Made by a program: the position numbers and the translations under genes
From: Noviherbaspirillum aerium
Lineage (GTDB): Bacteria; Pseudomonadota; Gammaproteobacteria; Burkholderiales; Burkholderiaceae_D
Assembly (NCBI RefSeq): GCF_008929045.1
Contig: NZ_VFAH01000022.1
Span: 25,303-89,302, forward strand
Length of the DNA stretch: 64,000 bases
Direction of reading: 5' to 3'
Shown: in pieces, positions 45,254-52,952 of the stretch
How the letters are laid out: each line of letters starts with the position of its first letter
Position numbering within the stretch: position 1 is the stretch's first letter
The notes under the pieces: generated by a model
Database searches by the model: none
What the model was told of the DNA's origin: nothing
What the model saw: the letters and a program-made list of their open reading frames with translations, nothing else

Positions 45254-45348
45254 TAGAGCGGATTGCAGGTGAATGGTCGGTCGCCTCGGCTTGCCCTGCA
45301 CCTCAGGGCAAACCGATTCTGCCATACATCCACCTGCAATCCGCTCTA
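45254..45348 (+). repeat. family A repeat, copy 5 (core-deleted)
   Basis: Only 95 bp. Perfect outer ends TAGAGCGGATTGCAGGTG / CACCTGCAATCCGCTCTA and both flanking modules are kept, but about 70 bases of core present in copies 1-3 are missing. This shows that family A has long and short forms. Confidence 0.8.
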
Positions 45349-45399
45349 GGCAGGACAGCTTTTGATGTTGAATACATGTAGAAAACAGGAGGCGTTGCA

Positions 45400-45678
45400 A
45401 TGGAATTGAAGAATAGGGTGCCGACAACAGGACGTACGACGCGTCTGCTTGGCAATAAAGGTTTGCTGATCGGCCTGGCCGGCGGCTTGGCTGCGGTGGC
45501 ATGGCTGTCGATGGGGCGCGGTCCGCAGAAGGGGCGGCGATTCGCGGACCACGGAACGGACAGGCGCGATCCCATGCATTTTTTCCTGGCCGGGCGATTT
45601 CCCCAGCGCCGCGCAATCGACCGTTCGCGTCAGCGGCCGCTGTTTGAACGCCGGCAGTCCGTCTACGATTCGTATTGA
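45400..45678 (+). CDS. hypothetical membrane-anchored basic protein (92 aa)
   Basis: Not recognised. One hydrophobic segment (residues about 20-38: KGLLIGLAGGLAAVAWLSMG) is followed by an Arg-rich, probably periplasmic or cytosolic tail (RFPQRRAIDRSRQRPLFERRQSVYDSY). AGGAGG stands before the ATG. Small single-span protein; function unknown. Confidence 0.65.
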   Translation: MELKNRVPTTGRTTRLLGNKGLLIGLAGGLAAVAWLSMGRGPQKGRRFADHGTDRRDPMHFFLAGRFPQRRAIDRSRQRPLFERRQSVYDSY

Positions 45679-45747
45679 ACCCGGCGACCGCGGTAGAGCC
45701 TGTCGTGCACCTCATAAGAGATCCGGGCGCTGCCATAACCGGCCATC

Positions 45748-45800
45748 CGCCGCATTGAAGTCCTTTTCACTCGTTACTGTCGCGTCGTCACGCCTTGCAT
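45748..45800 (+). repeat. family C repeat, copy 4 (partial)
   Basis: About 53 bases matching the right half of family C (CCGCCGCATTGAAGTCCTT, CTCGTTACTGTCGCGTCGTCACGCCTTG). The terminal inverted repeats are not preserved. Confidence 0.5.
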
Positions 45801-45869
45801 CAAATCCGTTCTGACGCGCCCCGGAAATCCCTTCCGGATCCATGAAAGACCCTGGCGCAGCCGGCATGT

Positions 45870-47585
45870 TCAAGCCTGTTGCGCCGAGGCGTCCTGCGAC
45901 GGCCGCCAGCATGAATCAGCCAGCTCGACGCGTCCCTCAGCCTCCAGTTTCTCAAGATGGGCCAGCAGCGAACGCGCCGCCATTGCATGCCGCTGCGGCG
46001 GCACATCATCATAGGCCACAGGCAGGAGTTCCTCGATGCTTGCCTTGCCCAATCCGACCAGCGCTTTCATGACCTTGTCTTCCCGCGCCATCCTGTGCGT
46101 GACGATGCGATCAACCACTGCATGCGGATTCTCCATCAGGAAGCCGTGGCCCGGCGCCAGGTAATCGATATCGAGGGTCTTCAATCGTTGCAGTGAAGCC
46201 AGGTATTCCCGCATGTTTCCGTCGGGCGGATTGATGACGACAGTCGAGCCTTGCATGATATGGTCGCCGGTCATCAGAATGCGGTCTTCTTCCAGCAGGT
46301 AGCAGAGATGATTCGAGGCATGGCCTGGCGTGTGCAGGACCCTCAGGGTGCAGCCGCCGATGCGAATCCTCATGCCGTCCTCCGGAACGGCATCGGGCAT
46401 GAAGGAGCGGTCCTGATTGCCGTGCGGCGGTGCCGGCATGCCCAGCACGTCAGCCCCGGTCTGCGCCTTGATGAGCGCGGCGGCGGGTGAATGATCGATA
46501 TGGGTATGCGTGGTCAGCACCCGCCGTATGCGGCCGCCGGCATGGCGAAGCAGCGCGGCAATATGGCTCGCATCCGCAGGGCCGGGATCGATCAATGCAA
46601 GCTCATCGCCTTCGCCGACCAGGTAACTGTTGGTGCCGGGGCCGGTCATGTATCCCGGATTGGGCGCCGTCACCCTGCGCAGGTAACGGGACAGCACGGT
46701 GACTTCACCGGGCGTGATATCGCTTGCCGCATGGCCCTTGCCCTCCGGATCGAGCTTGCCGACTTCGGCATAGGCGGCATCTCCCTGGATGAGCACGCGC
46801 CGGCCCTTGCTGCCGGTCGAAACCCTGGGGTTGTGCGTCGGTACCGACGTCTGCGCGCGTGCGTATTCCACGGCCGCCGACGCGTCATTGAAGCGCGCCA
46901 GGGTTTGCAGCGTGCGTACCGTGGCAAACATCATCTCGACTTCCCCCGCGCGGTGGCGGGCGAGGGCGTCTTCTGGGCGCAGCCACATGCTGGCAATCGT
47001 CTCGCCGTTATCATGCGAGCCGCACTGGCCAGCAGGCGCTATGCCGATGAAGAAGCGTGTATCAAAACGGCGCGGCGCGCCGACCGGGGTAATCCAGTGG
47101 GAAAAATAGGCGAGCTGCTCAACAGCCGGCCGGATGCCAAGCGAGCGGCACAGGCTGGCAAAGGCCAGTTCGCCTGATGCGACCTTGCCACGGGCATCTT
47201 CCAGTGTGTTGCATGGCAGCGGTTCAGTGACCTCGGCCGGATAAGCTTTTTCATCACGGGCCAGCAGGATCCCGGCTTCCTCGTAGCACTCGCGGATCGC
47301 CGCGGTCCAGTAGGCAAGCCCACCTGCGGGCAGGCCGAGTCTGCGACTGGCTTCCTGGTCATCGAGGACGCCGGTGGCGAAGAAGGGATCGCTGTCGGCC
47401 TTATCGACTGCTCCGCCGGGAAAGACATAACCACCCGGCACGAACGCCGCCTGATGGGTACGCTGCAGCATGAATACCTCAAGCCCTTCCGCGCCGTCGC
47501 GAACGAGGATCAGCGTCGAGGCAGGGCGCGGTGTCAATGGCGGCCTGGTGGCAGGGCCGGATGGCGGAGTAGGCATGGAGGCCAT
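45870..47585 (-). CDS. NUDIX hydrolase / metallo-beta-lactamase fold fusion protein
   Basis: 571-aa two-domain protein. Residues about 18-260 form a NUDT19-like NUDIX domain, with the split box FPGGAVDKADS...AAIRECYEEAGILLARDE. Residues about 300-520 form a metallo-beta-lactamase domain with HxHxDH (His360, His362, Asp364, His365) in THTHIDHSPAA, then HTPGHASNHLCY and TGDHIM. A winged-helix-like tail (LLPVAYDDVPPQRHAMAARSLLAHLEKLEAEGRV) ends it, as in LACTB2-type hydrolases. The fusion is known in Burkholderiales. A nucleotide or CoA-ester pyrophosphatase with a linked esterase is likely. The ATG at 47585 has GAAAG upstream. Confidence 0.88.
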   Translation of the reverse strand: MASMPTPPSGPATRPPLTPRPASTLILVRDGAEGLEVFMLQRTHQAAFVPGGYVFPGGAVDKADSDPFFATGVLDDQEASRRLGLPAGGLAYWTAAIRECYEEAGILLARDEKAYPAEVTEPLPCNTLEDARGKVASGELAFASLCRSLGIRPAVEQLAYFSHWITPVGAPRRFDTRFFIGIAPAGQCGSHDNGETIASMWLRPEDALARHRAGEVEMMFATVRTLQTLARFNDASAAVEYARAQTSVPTHNPRVSTGSKGRRVLIQGDAAYAEVGKLDPEGKGHAASDITPGEVTVLSRYLRRVTAPNPGYMTGPGTNSYLVGEGDELALIDPGPADASHIAALLRHAGGRIRRVLTTHTHIDHSPAAALIKAQTGADVLGMPAPPHGNQDRSFMPDAVPEDGMRIRIGGCTLRVLHTPGHASNHLCYLLEEDRILMTGDHIMQGSTVVINPPDGNMREYLASLQRLKTLDIDYLAPGHGFLMENPHAVVDRIVTHRMAREDKVMKALVGLGKASIEELLPVAYDDVPPQRHAMAARSLLAHLEKLEAEGRVELADSCWRPSQDASAQQA

Positions 47586-47747
47586 GAGCAACTTTCAATC
47601 GTTGGCATTGAGGATCGATTGTAGTCGAGCTTGCTCTCGCGCACAGGGAGCCTACCTGATGCAATGAAGCCTTGCGTTTCGAGTGAACGAATTGGGCCAA
47701 GCCGTCTCAAAAATTAAATTGCCAAATTGACAGGAAAGGAAAACAAG

Positions 47748-47825
47748 ATGAAGCCTCCCATTCTGATCGCCTTGCTCGTGCTTGCTATGCTGGCCGGCCT
47801 TGGACTCATATTCGCCGTCATGTAA
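47748..47825 (+). CDS. 25-aa single-span membrane micro-protein
   Basis: ATG preceded by AGGAAAGGAAAACAAG, a strong ribosome site. The product MKPPILIALLVLAMLAGLGL continues IFAVM and stops: essentially one transmembrane helix with a short basic N-terminus, so N-in topology. It is too short for standard gene finders. Similar micro-proteins often modulate membrane enzymes. Conservation is unknown to me. Confidence 0.55.
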   Translation: MKPPILIALLVLAMLAGLGLIFAVM

Positions 47826-47903
47826 CGGAAGGTGGGTCGCATGACGGCGCCGGGCTTCCGCATGCCGACATGACGGAAGTCCCGGGCCGGCCGCTCCGGC
47901 GCC

Positions 47904-48104
47904 TTAGCGCGGGCTGCGCTTGGAAGGCGGAGCTTCGGATTCGTTTAGTACGCGGCCCGAACTCGGGATGTTGGAGCCGGGATCGAAGATTTCCGCATCG
48001 CTGACATCGCGGCTGGCCGGGTCGACGAGATTGGCCAGTTTTTCGAGAGCGCCCTGATCCTTGTCCTGCTTGCCTGCATTGGTGTCGTTTTGCGGTCGTG
48101 TCAT
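47904..48104 (-). CDS. hypothetical hydrophilic protein (66 aa)
   Basis: Not recognised. MTRPQNDTNAGKQDKDQGALEKLANLVDPASRDVSDAEIFDPGSNIPSSGRVLNESEAPPSKRSPR is charged and mostly unordered. GGAG lies 8 bases before the ATG. The open frame continues upstream through the region ahead of upp, but that part looks non-coding. It lies downstream of upp on the same strand and may share its transcript. Confidence 0.6.
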   Translation of the reverse strand: MTRPQNDTNAGKQDKDQGALEKLANLVDPASRDVSDAEIFDPGSNIPSSGRVLNESEAPPSKRSPR

Positions 48105-48199
48105 GATGGACTCCAAAATAACTGCGACCGCACCAGACCCAGCAATGTTCCTGTCGTTCCTGGCGGAACATGGAGCCAAGCTCCGGCGGGAAGCCGGTT

Positions 48200-48850
48200 T
48201 TATTTCGTCCCGAACAATCGGTCGCCGGCATCGCCCAGGCCGGGCACGATGTACGCATGCTCGTTCAGATGGGAGTCGAGCGACGCGACGTAGACCTTGA
48301 CGTCGGGATGCGCCTGCTGGAAAACCTGTATGCCTTCCGGCGCCGCCACGAGCGCCATGAAAATGATTTGATCGTCGCTCACGGCGCGTTTCTTCAAGAC
48401 GTCGACCGCGTGCACGGCGGAATTGCCGGTTGCCAGCATCGGGTCGCACAGGATGAAGATCCGTTCGGCCAAGTCGGGCAGCCGCACAAGGTATTCCACG
48501 GGACGATGGGTATCCGGATCGCGATAGACGCCGATATGGCCCACGCGCGCCGAAGGCACGAGTTCCAGCAGGCCGTCGCTCATGCCTATGCCTGCCCGCA
48601 GAACAGGAACCACCACCAGCTTCTTGCCGGCGATGATGGGAGCGTCGATCGTCTGTAGCGGTGTCTCTATGCTCACCGTGGTCAGCGGCAGATTGCGCGT
48701 GATTTCGTACCCCATCAGCAGCGTGATTTCCCGCAGAAGCTCGCGGAACGTGCGGGTTGAGGTCTCCCTGTCCCGCATGTGCGTCAGCTTGTGCTGAATC
48801 AGCGGGTGATTGAGGATGTAAAGATTGGGGAAGCGTGGATCTTGTCTCAT
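48200..48850 (-). CDS. upp: uracil phosphoribosyltransferase
   Basis: Cytosolic salvage enzyme that joins uracil and PRPP to form UMP, 216 aa. The 5-phosphoribosyl loop reads [18 protein letters not shown], and the uracil-binding C-terminal hood is [46 protein letters not shown] is the expected start; longer frames add unrelated residues. Likely works with an NCS2 uracil permease, and one is encoded 15 kb away. The promoter should lie in the 330 bases upstream. Confidence 0.95.
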   Translation of the reverse strand: MRQDPRFPNLYILNHPLIQHKLTHMRDRETSTRTFRELLREITLLMGYEITRNLPLTTVSIETPLQTIDAPIIAGKKLVVVPVLRAGIGMSDGLLELVPSARVGHIGVYRDPDTHRPVEYLVRLPDLAERIFILCDPMLATGNSAVHAVDVLKKRAVSDDQIIFMALVAAPEGIQVFQQAHPDVKVYVASLDSHLNEHAYIVPGLGDAGDRLFGTK

Positions 48851-49179
48851 GTCGTCATCGGTAAGAAAGGCATGCGGGCGGTATTGCCGGCGCAACTCTT
48901 GCGGGAACGCCCGGCTGGCAAATCATGCAAGAGTATACGGCAACGCGAACGAACAATGAGACGGAATGCGCAGGCCGACCGTTCCTTCGGACGTCTTGAC
49001 CGCGCCGGAAGCGATCATTCCGCGACGGCTGATCAAAATGGCAACGTTCGAAGGTCGGAGTGGAAGTGCATGTGCGATGGGGCTTTCTTGGGTGGAAATT
49101 TCCCTTGTCAAAAAGTGTGACAAATCGCATCAGTTCTTTCCGGCGGGAAATATGAGCGCTATGCTCGCCTCACGAATCA
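48851..49179. other. divergent intergenic region between upp and the riboswitch
   Basis: Must hold promoters for upp (minus) and for the riboswitch-led gene (plus). A short palindrome TGTCA-aaaagtg-TGACA (about 49107-49123) is a candidate operator or part of the plus promoter. Short open frames here are not convincing genes. Confidence 0.45.
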
Positions 49180-49265
49180 CCAAAACATATTGGCAAACCC
49201 GTTGAAAGACGGGGACGCAAAGCTTCTGGTCTAAGGGCTCTCCGCCTACGGCAGCAGAGCTGCAC
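49180..49265 (+). ncRNA. cyclic di-GMP-I (GEMM) riboswitch
   Basis: The core reads TTGGCAAACCCG, GTTGAAAGAC (GNRA tetraloop), GGGGACGCAAAGC, TTCTGGTCTAAGGG, then CCGCCTACGGCAGCAGAGC: the GEMM order GGCAAACC / GAAA loop / GACGCAAAGC / GGYCUAA / second-arm receptor. This matches class I aptamers almost base for base in the conserved joints. It lies about 150 bases before a lytic transglycosylase lipoprotein gene in the same direction. A CCTTCC-gcat-GGAAGG hairpin (49290-49305) follows and may be the expression platform. No T-run, so translational control is more likely. Confidence 0.88.
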
Positions 49266-49414
49266 ATCGTGAATGGTATGGATGCGACCTTCCGCATGGA
49301 AGGCTCCGCTTCGCAAGTGCCTCCAATCGCAGCAGAAGACATTTCACGTCCCCGTCATTGTTCGTCCGTCTCGTCGATGGGCCGTACATCGCGGTAGTGC
49401 CATGGGAGGATGGA

Positions 49415-50209
49415 ATGTTGCGCTCTCGTTCATTACGGCCGCTGCTGGCAGCGATTCCACAAACCGCCAATGCAGTGAGTGGAGGGTTGCGGTGGGAGGT
49501 ATCCAAGCCTGCATCGCGCATTGCAGCCTGCAGTGTCATCGGCGCATGCGCAGTGCTTGCCGGGTGCGCTGGCCAGGCCCTGCAGACAGCACCGGATGTG
49601 CCGCCGTCGCCAATGACTTCGCCTCGCATGAGCCGAGCCACAAGCGCATATGACATTCTCGCCGAATGGAGCACGTTCGGCGCGGAAGCCGGGCGCAGCC
49701 GGACGCAGCGGAAAACGGCGAATCCGCGTTCGCCGGAGCTGATGTTCGCGGCGCCGGGGTACAGCTTGTCGGTCACGGAGATCGTAGCGAATGTGGCTTG
49801 CCGCGCTTGCGACGAGAAGCCCTATCACCGGATGGTGCTGACGGCGTCGAGCCAGCACGGCGTACCGGCCGGGCTGATCCATGCAGTCATCCAAAAGGAA
49901 TCCGGGTACAACCCCGGCGCCACGTCACACCGGCAGGCACGGGGCCTGATGCAGATTACGCCGGATACCGCGCGCTTCATCGGACTGGACCGCACTCATA
50001 ACCTGTACGACCCGCAGACAAACATCAATGCCGGTACGGCCTATCTGAAGTACCTGATGCAGACTCATAACACCTTCGACCATCTGCTGGCCGCCTATAA
50101 CGCCGGTCCCGGCAACGTGCGCAAGTACAATGGCGTTCCGCCTTTTGCCGAGACCCGACGTTATATCCAGGACGTCAAGAGATACTATTTCGTGACATCG
50201 AGGGATTAG
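49415..50209 (+). CDS. lytic transglycosylase, predicted lipoprotein
   Basis: 264-aa SLT-family enzyme that cleaves peptidoglycan to 1,6-anhydro muropeptides. The catalytic Glu162 is in VIQKESGYNPGATS; family motifs ARGLMQITPDTAR and LLAAYNAGPGNV follow. A hydrophobic stretch ends in the lipobox VLAGC, which suggests lipid anchoring. From the ATG at 49415 (strong SD GGGAGGATGGA) about 50 residues precede the Cys, unusually long, so an internal GTG or TTG may be the true start. Its leader carries a c-di-GMP riboswitch. The stop TAG lies in the first bases of the family B repeat. Confidence 0.88.
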   Translation: MLRSRSLRPLLAAIPQTANAVSGGLRWEVSKPASRIAACSVIGACAVLAGCAGQALQTAPDVPPSPMTSPRMSRATSAYDILAEWSTFGAEAGRSRTQRKTANPRSPELMFAAPGYSLSVTEIVANVACRACDEKPYHRMVLTASSQHGVPAGLIHAVIQKESGYNPGATSHRQARGLMQITPDTARFIGLDRTHNLYDPQTNINAGTAYLKYLMQTHNTFDHLLAAYNAGPGNVRKYNGVPPFAETRRYIQDVKRYYFVTSRD

Positions 50210-50369
50210 AGCGGCTCCATCCTGGCCTGCCTGCCGATCCCGGACAGATTGCCGCCGGCACGGCGTTGTGACTCCTTGCCATGGCTTGGCCATGTCGCGT
50301 CGTCGCGCCTTGTTCCAGCGGCAATCTGCCTTGGCCTCGACCGGGCCGGTCAGGGCGAAACCGCTCTAG
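50207..50369. repeat. family B palindrome carrying a nested family C element
   Basis: Outer ends TAGAGCGG / CCGCTCTA and arms (CCTGGCCTGCC; GGCCTCGACCGGGCCGGTCAGGGCGAAA) match the two halves of the 64-bp hairpin at 59147-59210. Between the arms sits a perfect 11-bp inverted repeat CAGATTGCCGC (50245-50255) / GCGGCAATCTG (50318-50328) enclosing family C core (GTTGTGACTCCTTGCC, GTCGCGTCGTCGCGCCTTG). It looks like a C element inserted at the apex of a B hairpin. The stop codons of both convergent genes lie in it. Confidence 0.75.
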
Positions 50370-51567
50370 CGCCGCTGCCGTTCACCGGCAGCGGTTTGGC
50401 CTGCTCGGCATTGCTTGTGCCGGCGCGGCTGCCGACCTTCATCGCATATTCGTGCGTGAACAGGGATCCATAGAAAAAGATCTGCGCGGAATAGTAAATC
50501 CAGGTGATCAGAATGACGACCGATCCCGCGGCGCCGTAGGACGAACTGATGTCGGCATTGGCGACATAGAGTCCGATCGCAAATTTGCCGATAATGAAAA
50601 GAACGGCGGTAATGATCGAGCCGATGAACACGTCTTTCCATGCGATCTGGGTAGCCGGGAGATACTTGAATATCACTGCGAACAGGCCGGCGACCACTGC
50701 AAAGGAGACGGCGTGCGAAATCACCATCGTGACGGTCTTGAGTACCGTGCCCGTCGTGCCGCCTCCGAACACGCCTTCCATCGTGGCAAGCGCGGTACTG
50801 ACGCCGAGGGTCATGAGCAGCATCAGCGCCAGCACAAGGATCAGTCCGAAGGAGAGGACGCGCTCCTTTACAAAGGCCCACAAGCCCGACTGGGTCGACG
50901 GCGGTACTTCCCACAACTCATCCAGGCTGTCCTTCAATTCCGAAAAGGCGCTTGTCGCGCTGACCAGCACCAGCGCGAGAGAAACGAGTCCTGCGATCAG
51001 TCCGCCGGATTCGTTCTTGGCGCCGCCCAGAATGGTTTTTACGGCGTCGGCGCCTTCCGCTCCCATCAGTTTCGACATCTGTTCAAGCAGACTCTGGCGA
51101 ACGGTGTCTTCGCCGAAGAAGAAGCCGGCGATCGTCACCACGAGGAGCAGCATGGGCGCCAGCGAGAACAGGGTGTACAGGGCAAGCGCCGCGCCCTTGC
51201 TTGCGGCACGGTGCGCCGACCACTCCTTCGCCGCCGAGATGGCGATGTGGAGCAGGGCCTTGGGTCTTGACTCATGCCGCAGATCCTCATGCGGCTTCTG
51301 ATTCACCTGGGCCTTCGCAGAGGTCTCGGGCTTGGCTTCCGCCTGCGCCCGACCGGCCGTAACCTCGCCTTGCCTCTCCATGCCAGTTCGCACGCGCGTA
51401 CGTTTGGGATCGAGAGCGGCCTGACTGCTGGTGAAGGCCTGCTGCTGCTGTTTCAACTGCTTGCGTTGCGTCTGCTTGCGCAATTGCAAGAAGGACAGTG
51501 CTGCAACCGTGACTTGCAATAGACCGTGCACTATCTTTTCTTTGTCAATCTGATTCGGGCCTCGCAT
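50350..51567 (-). CDS. YihY/BrkB-family inner-membrane protein
   Basis: 405-aa protein. An unusual long N-terminal extension (about 110 residues, Gln/Lys/Ala-rich with QLRKQTQRKQLKQQQQAF) precedes the YihY domain, which starts AISAAKEWSAHRAASKGAALALYTLFSLAPMLLLVVTIAG. About six membrane helices, SATSAFSELKDSLDELWEVP and YGAAGSVVILITWIYYSAQIFFYGSLFTHEYA are family signatures. Function in the family is unsettled; it is not an RNase BN. Start placed at the ATG 6 bases after AAGGAAG. The last codons (ARAVSP) and stop come from the family B repeat. Confidence 0.88.
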   Translation of the reverse strand: MRGPNQIDKEKIVHGLLQVTVAALSFLQLRKQTQRKQLKQQQQAFTSSQAALDPKRTRVRTGMERQGEVTAGRAQAEAKPETSAKAQVNQKPHEDLRHESRPKALLHIAISAAKEWSAHRAASKGAALALYTLFSLAPMLLLVVTIAGFFFGEDTVRQSLLEQMSKLMGAEGADAVKTILGGAKNESGGLIAGLVSLALVLVSATSAFSELKDSLDELWEVPPSTQSGLWAFVKERVLSFGLILVLALMLLMTLGVSTALATMEGVFGGGTTGTVLKTVTMVISHAVSFAVVAGLFAVIFKYLPATQIAWKDVFIGSIITAVLFIIGKFAIGLYVANADISSSYGAAGSVVILITWIYYSAQIFFYGSLFTHEYAMKVGSRAGTSNAEQAKPLPVNGSGARAVSP

Positions 51568-51892
51568 GGACATCTTCCTTTATGCAGTTTATGCCGTTGC
51601 TTGTTGTTCCATGGGTGCTGCGGCCGTTGAAGGGCAGCATATGTTGGTATTTCCATATCAATGCCAATAGGATGGCATTCTTGAAACTTTGTTCCGAAGC
51701 GGTACTGAGTTCAACTTAAGGCGTGATGATGCGACATGGCGAACGGGCCCCGGCAACGGCAAGGAAGCCTCAACACCTCCACACATTGCAGTACAGTCAA
51801 AGCCATAACGCTCTGCATCGATCTGATGCAAGAAAGATTCCACCTATCCCGTGGTGAGGTGGACAATCGTCGGCCAGCGCATCACTGCAGGA
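51568..51892. other. intergenic, no supported gene
   Basis: About 325 bases between the 3' end of the glycosyltransferase gene and the YihY start. AT-richer than the flanks. Should contain the YihY promoter. No repeat or RNA recognised. Confidence 0.5.
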
Positions 51893-52756
51893 TCACTGAT
51901 GCAACAGGTGGTATAGCCGAAGCGTCTCGGGCGCAAGCACCTTGCGCTTGCGCCATACCCAAGGCAGTTCCCGGGCGGCATTGCCCACGGCTTTCAAGAG
52001 GATGCGCGGATTTTTTGCCGAATGGCAGGTGCGCAGGGTCTCACGCAAGGCGCTACGCAGTGGCAGACGCAGCCAGCTTACCCAGAGCGAATTGCGGATG
52101 ACGATTACCTGACGGCCAGGATTGTCGCGCTGGGGGGAGGGGTGATGATGTACCGTCAGTTCGGGAAGGTAGACAACCCGCCAGCCATTGCTGACCAGAT
52201 CCAGCGACAGCAATTCTTCCTCGCCGCCGACGAAAAATTTTTGTTCATATCCGCCCGCGTCCAGATACGGCCGGCGCCGGACGATGGTGGCGCAGGCAAT
52301 GAATCCAAGCAGCGACCGTCCCGGCAATCCGTCCGAGGGCAATGGGCTGTCGGCAAGGACACGGCAGATCGGGTCTTCGCGATTTTGCGGGCCGAGAAGG
52401 ATGCGGGCGCAGAGAGCGGCCACGCGGGGATAGGCTTCGAAAACTTCTGCCGCCTTTTCCAGGGAGCCGGGAGCCCACCATGAATCATCGTCGCAGAATG
52501 CAACGTAAGGCGTTCGTACGGCTTCCACGCCGATGTTGCGGGCGGCTGCGCCAATGTTTTCGCGAAGACGGATCAGCCTTGCCTGAGGAAATTCCTTGCT
52601 TGCGATCGTGACCGTGTCATCCGTCGAAGCGTTATCAACAATAACAATATCCGGCACTTCCGGAAGGGCAAGTAGCTGCCGCATCGTCGTGCGCAGTTCG
52701 GAGGCACGATTGAATGTCAGGATAACAATCGATAAAAGACTGCGTAAATTTTGCAA
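51893..52756 (-). CDS. family 2 glycosyltransferase
   Basis: About 287-aa GT-A enzyme. SIVILTFNRASELRTTMRQLLAL opens the nucleotide-sugar fold; IVIVDNASTDDTV, the DxD-like CDDDSWW, and GGEEELLSLDLVSNGWRVVYLPELTVHHHPSP follow. No membrane helix. The start is uncertain because no ATG is in a suitable place; TTG at 52756 follows GGGGGAG closely, and a TTG 13 codons further up is the alternative. Rhamnosyl- or N-acetylglucosaminyl-type transfer to a surface glycan is plausible; no polysaccharide cluster is nearby. Confidence 0.85.
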   Translation of the reverse strand: MQNLRSLLSIVILTFNRASELRTTMRQLLALPEVPDIVIVDNASTDDTVTIASKEFPQARLIRLRENIGAAARNIGVEAVRTPYVAFCDDDSWWAPGSLEKAAEVFEAYPRVAALCARILLGPQNREDPICRVLADSPLPSDGLPGRSLLGFIACATIVRRRPYLDAGGYEQKFFVGGEEELLSLDLVSNGWRVVYLPELTVHHHPSPQRDNPGRQVIVIRNSLWVSWLRLPLRSALRETLRTCHSAKNPRILLKAVGNAARELPWVWRKRKVLAPETLRLYHLLHQ

Positions 52757-52952
52757 GACTCCCCCCGAAACGCGAAAACCATATGAAAAACCCAAGGCAG
52801 CCGTTTGAGCGGCTGGCTTGGGTTATGTTTCCTGCTCCGGAAGCAGAAAGGGATAGGTATGCGCAGGATTCGGACTAGCTTTCCCAACGTCCGTTGATTA
52901 GCGGAAGCAGTGCACCCCTGCTGGTACGATGGACAGCTAGTGTTGTTCCGCG

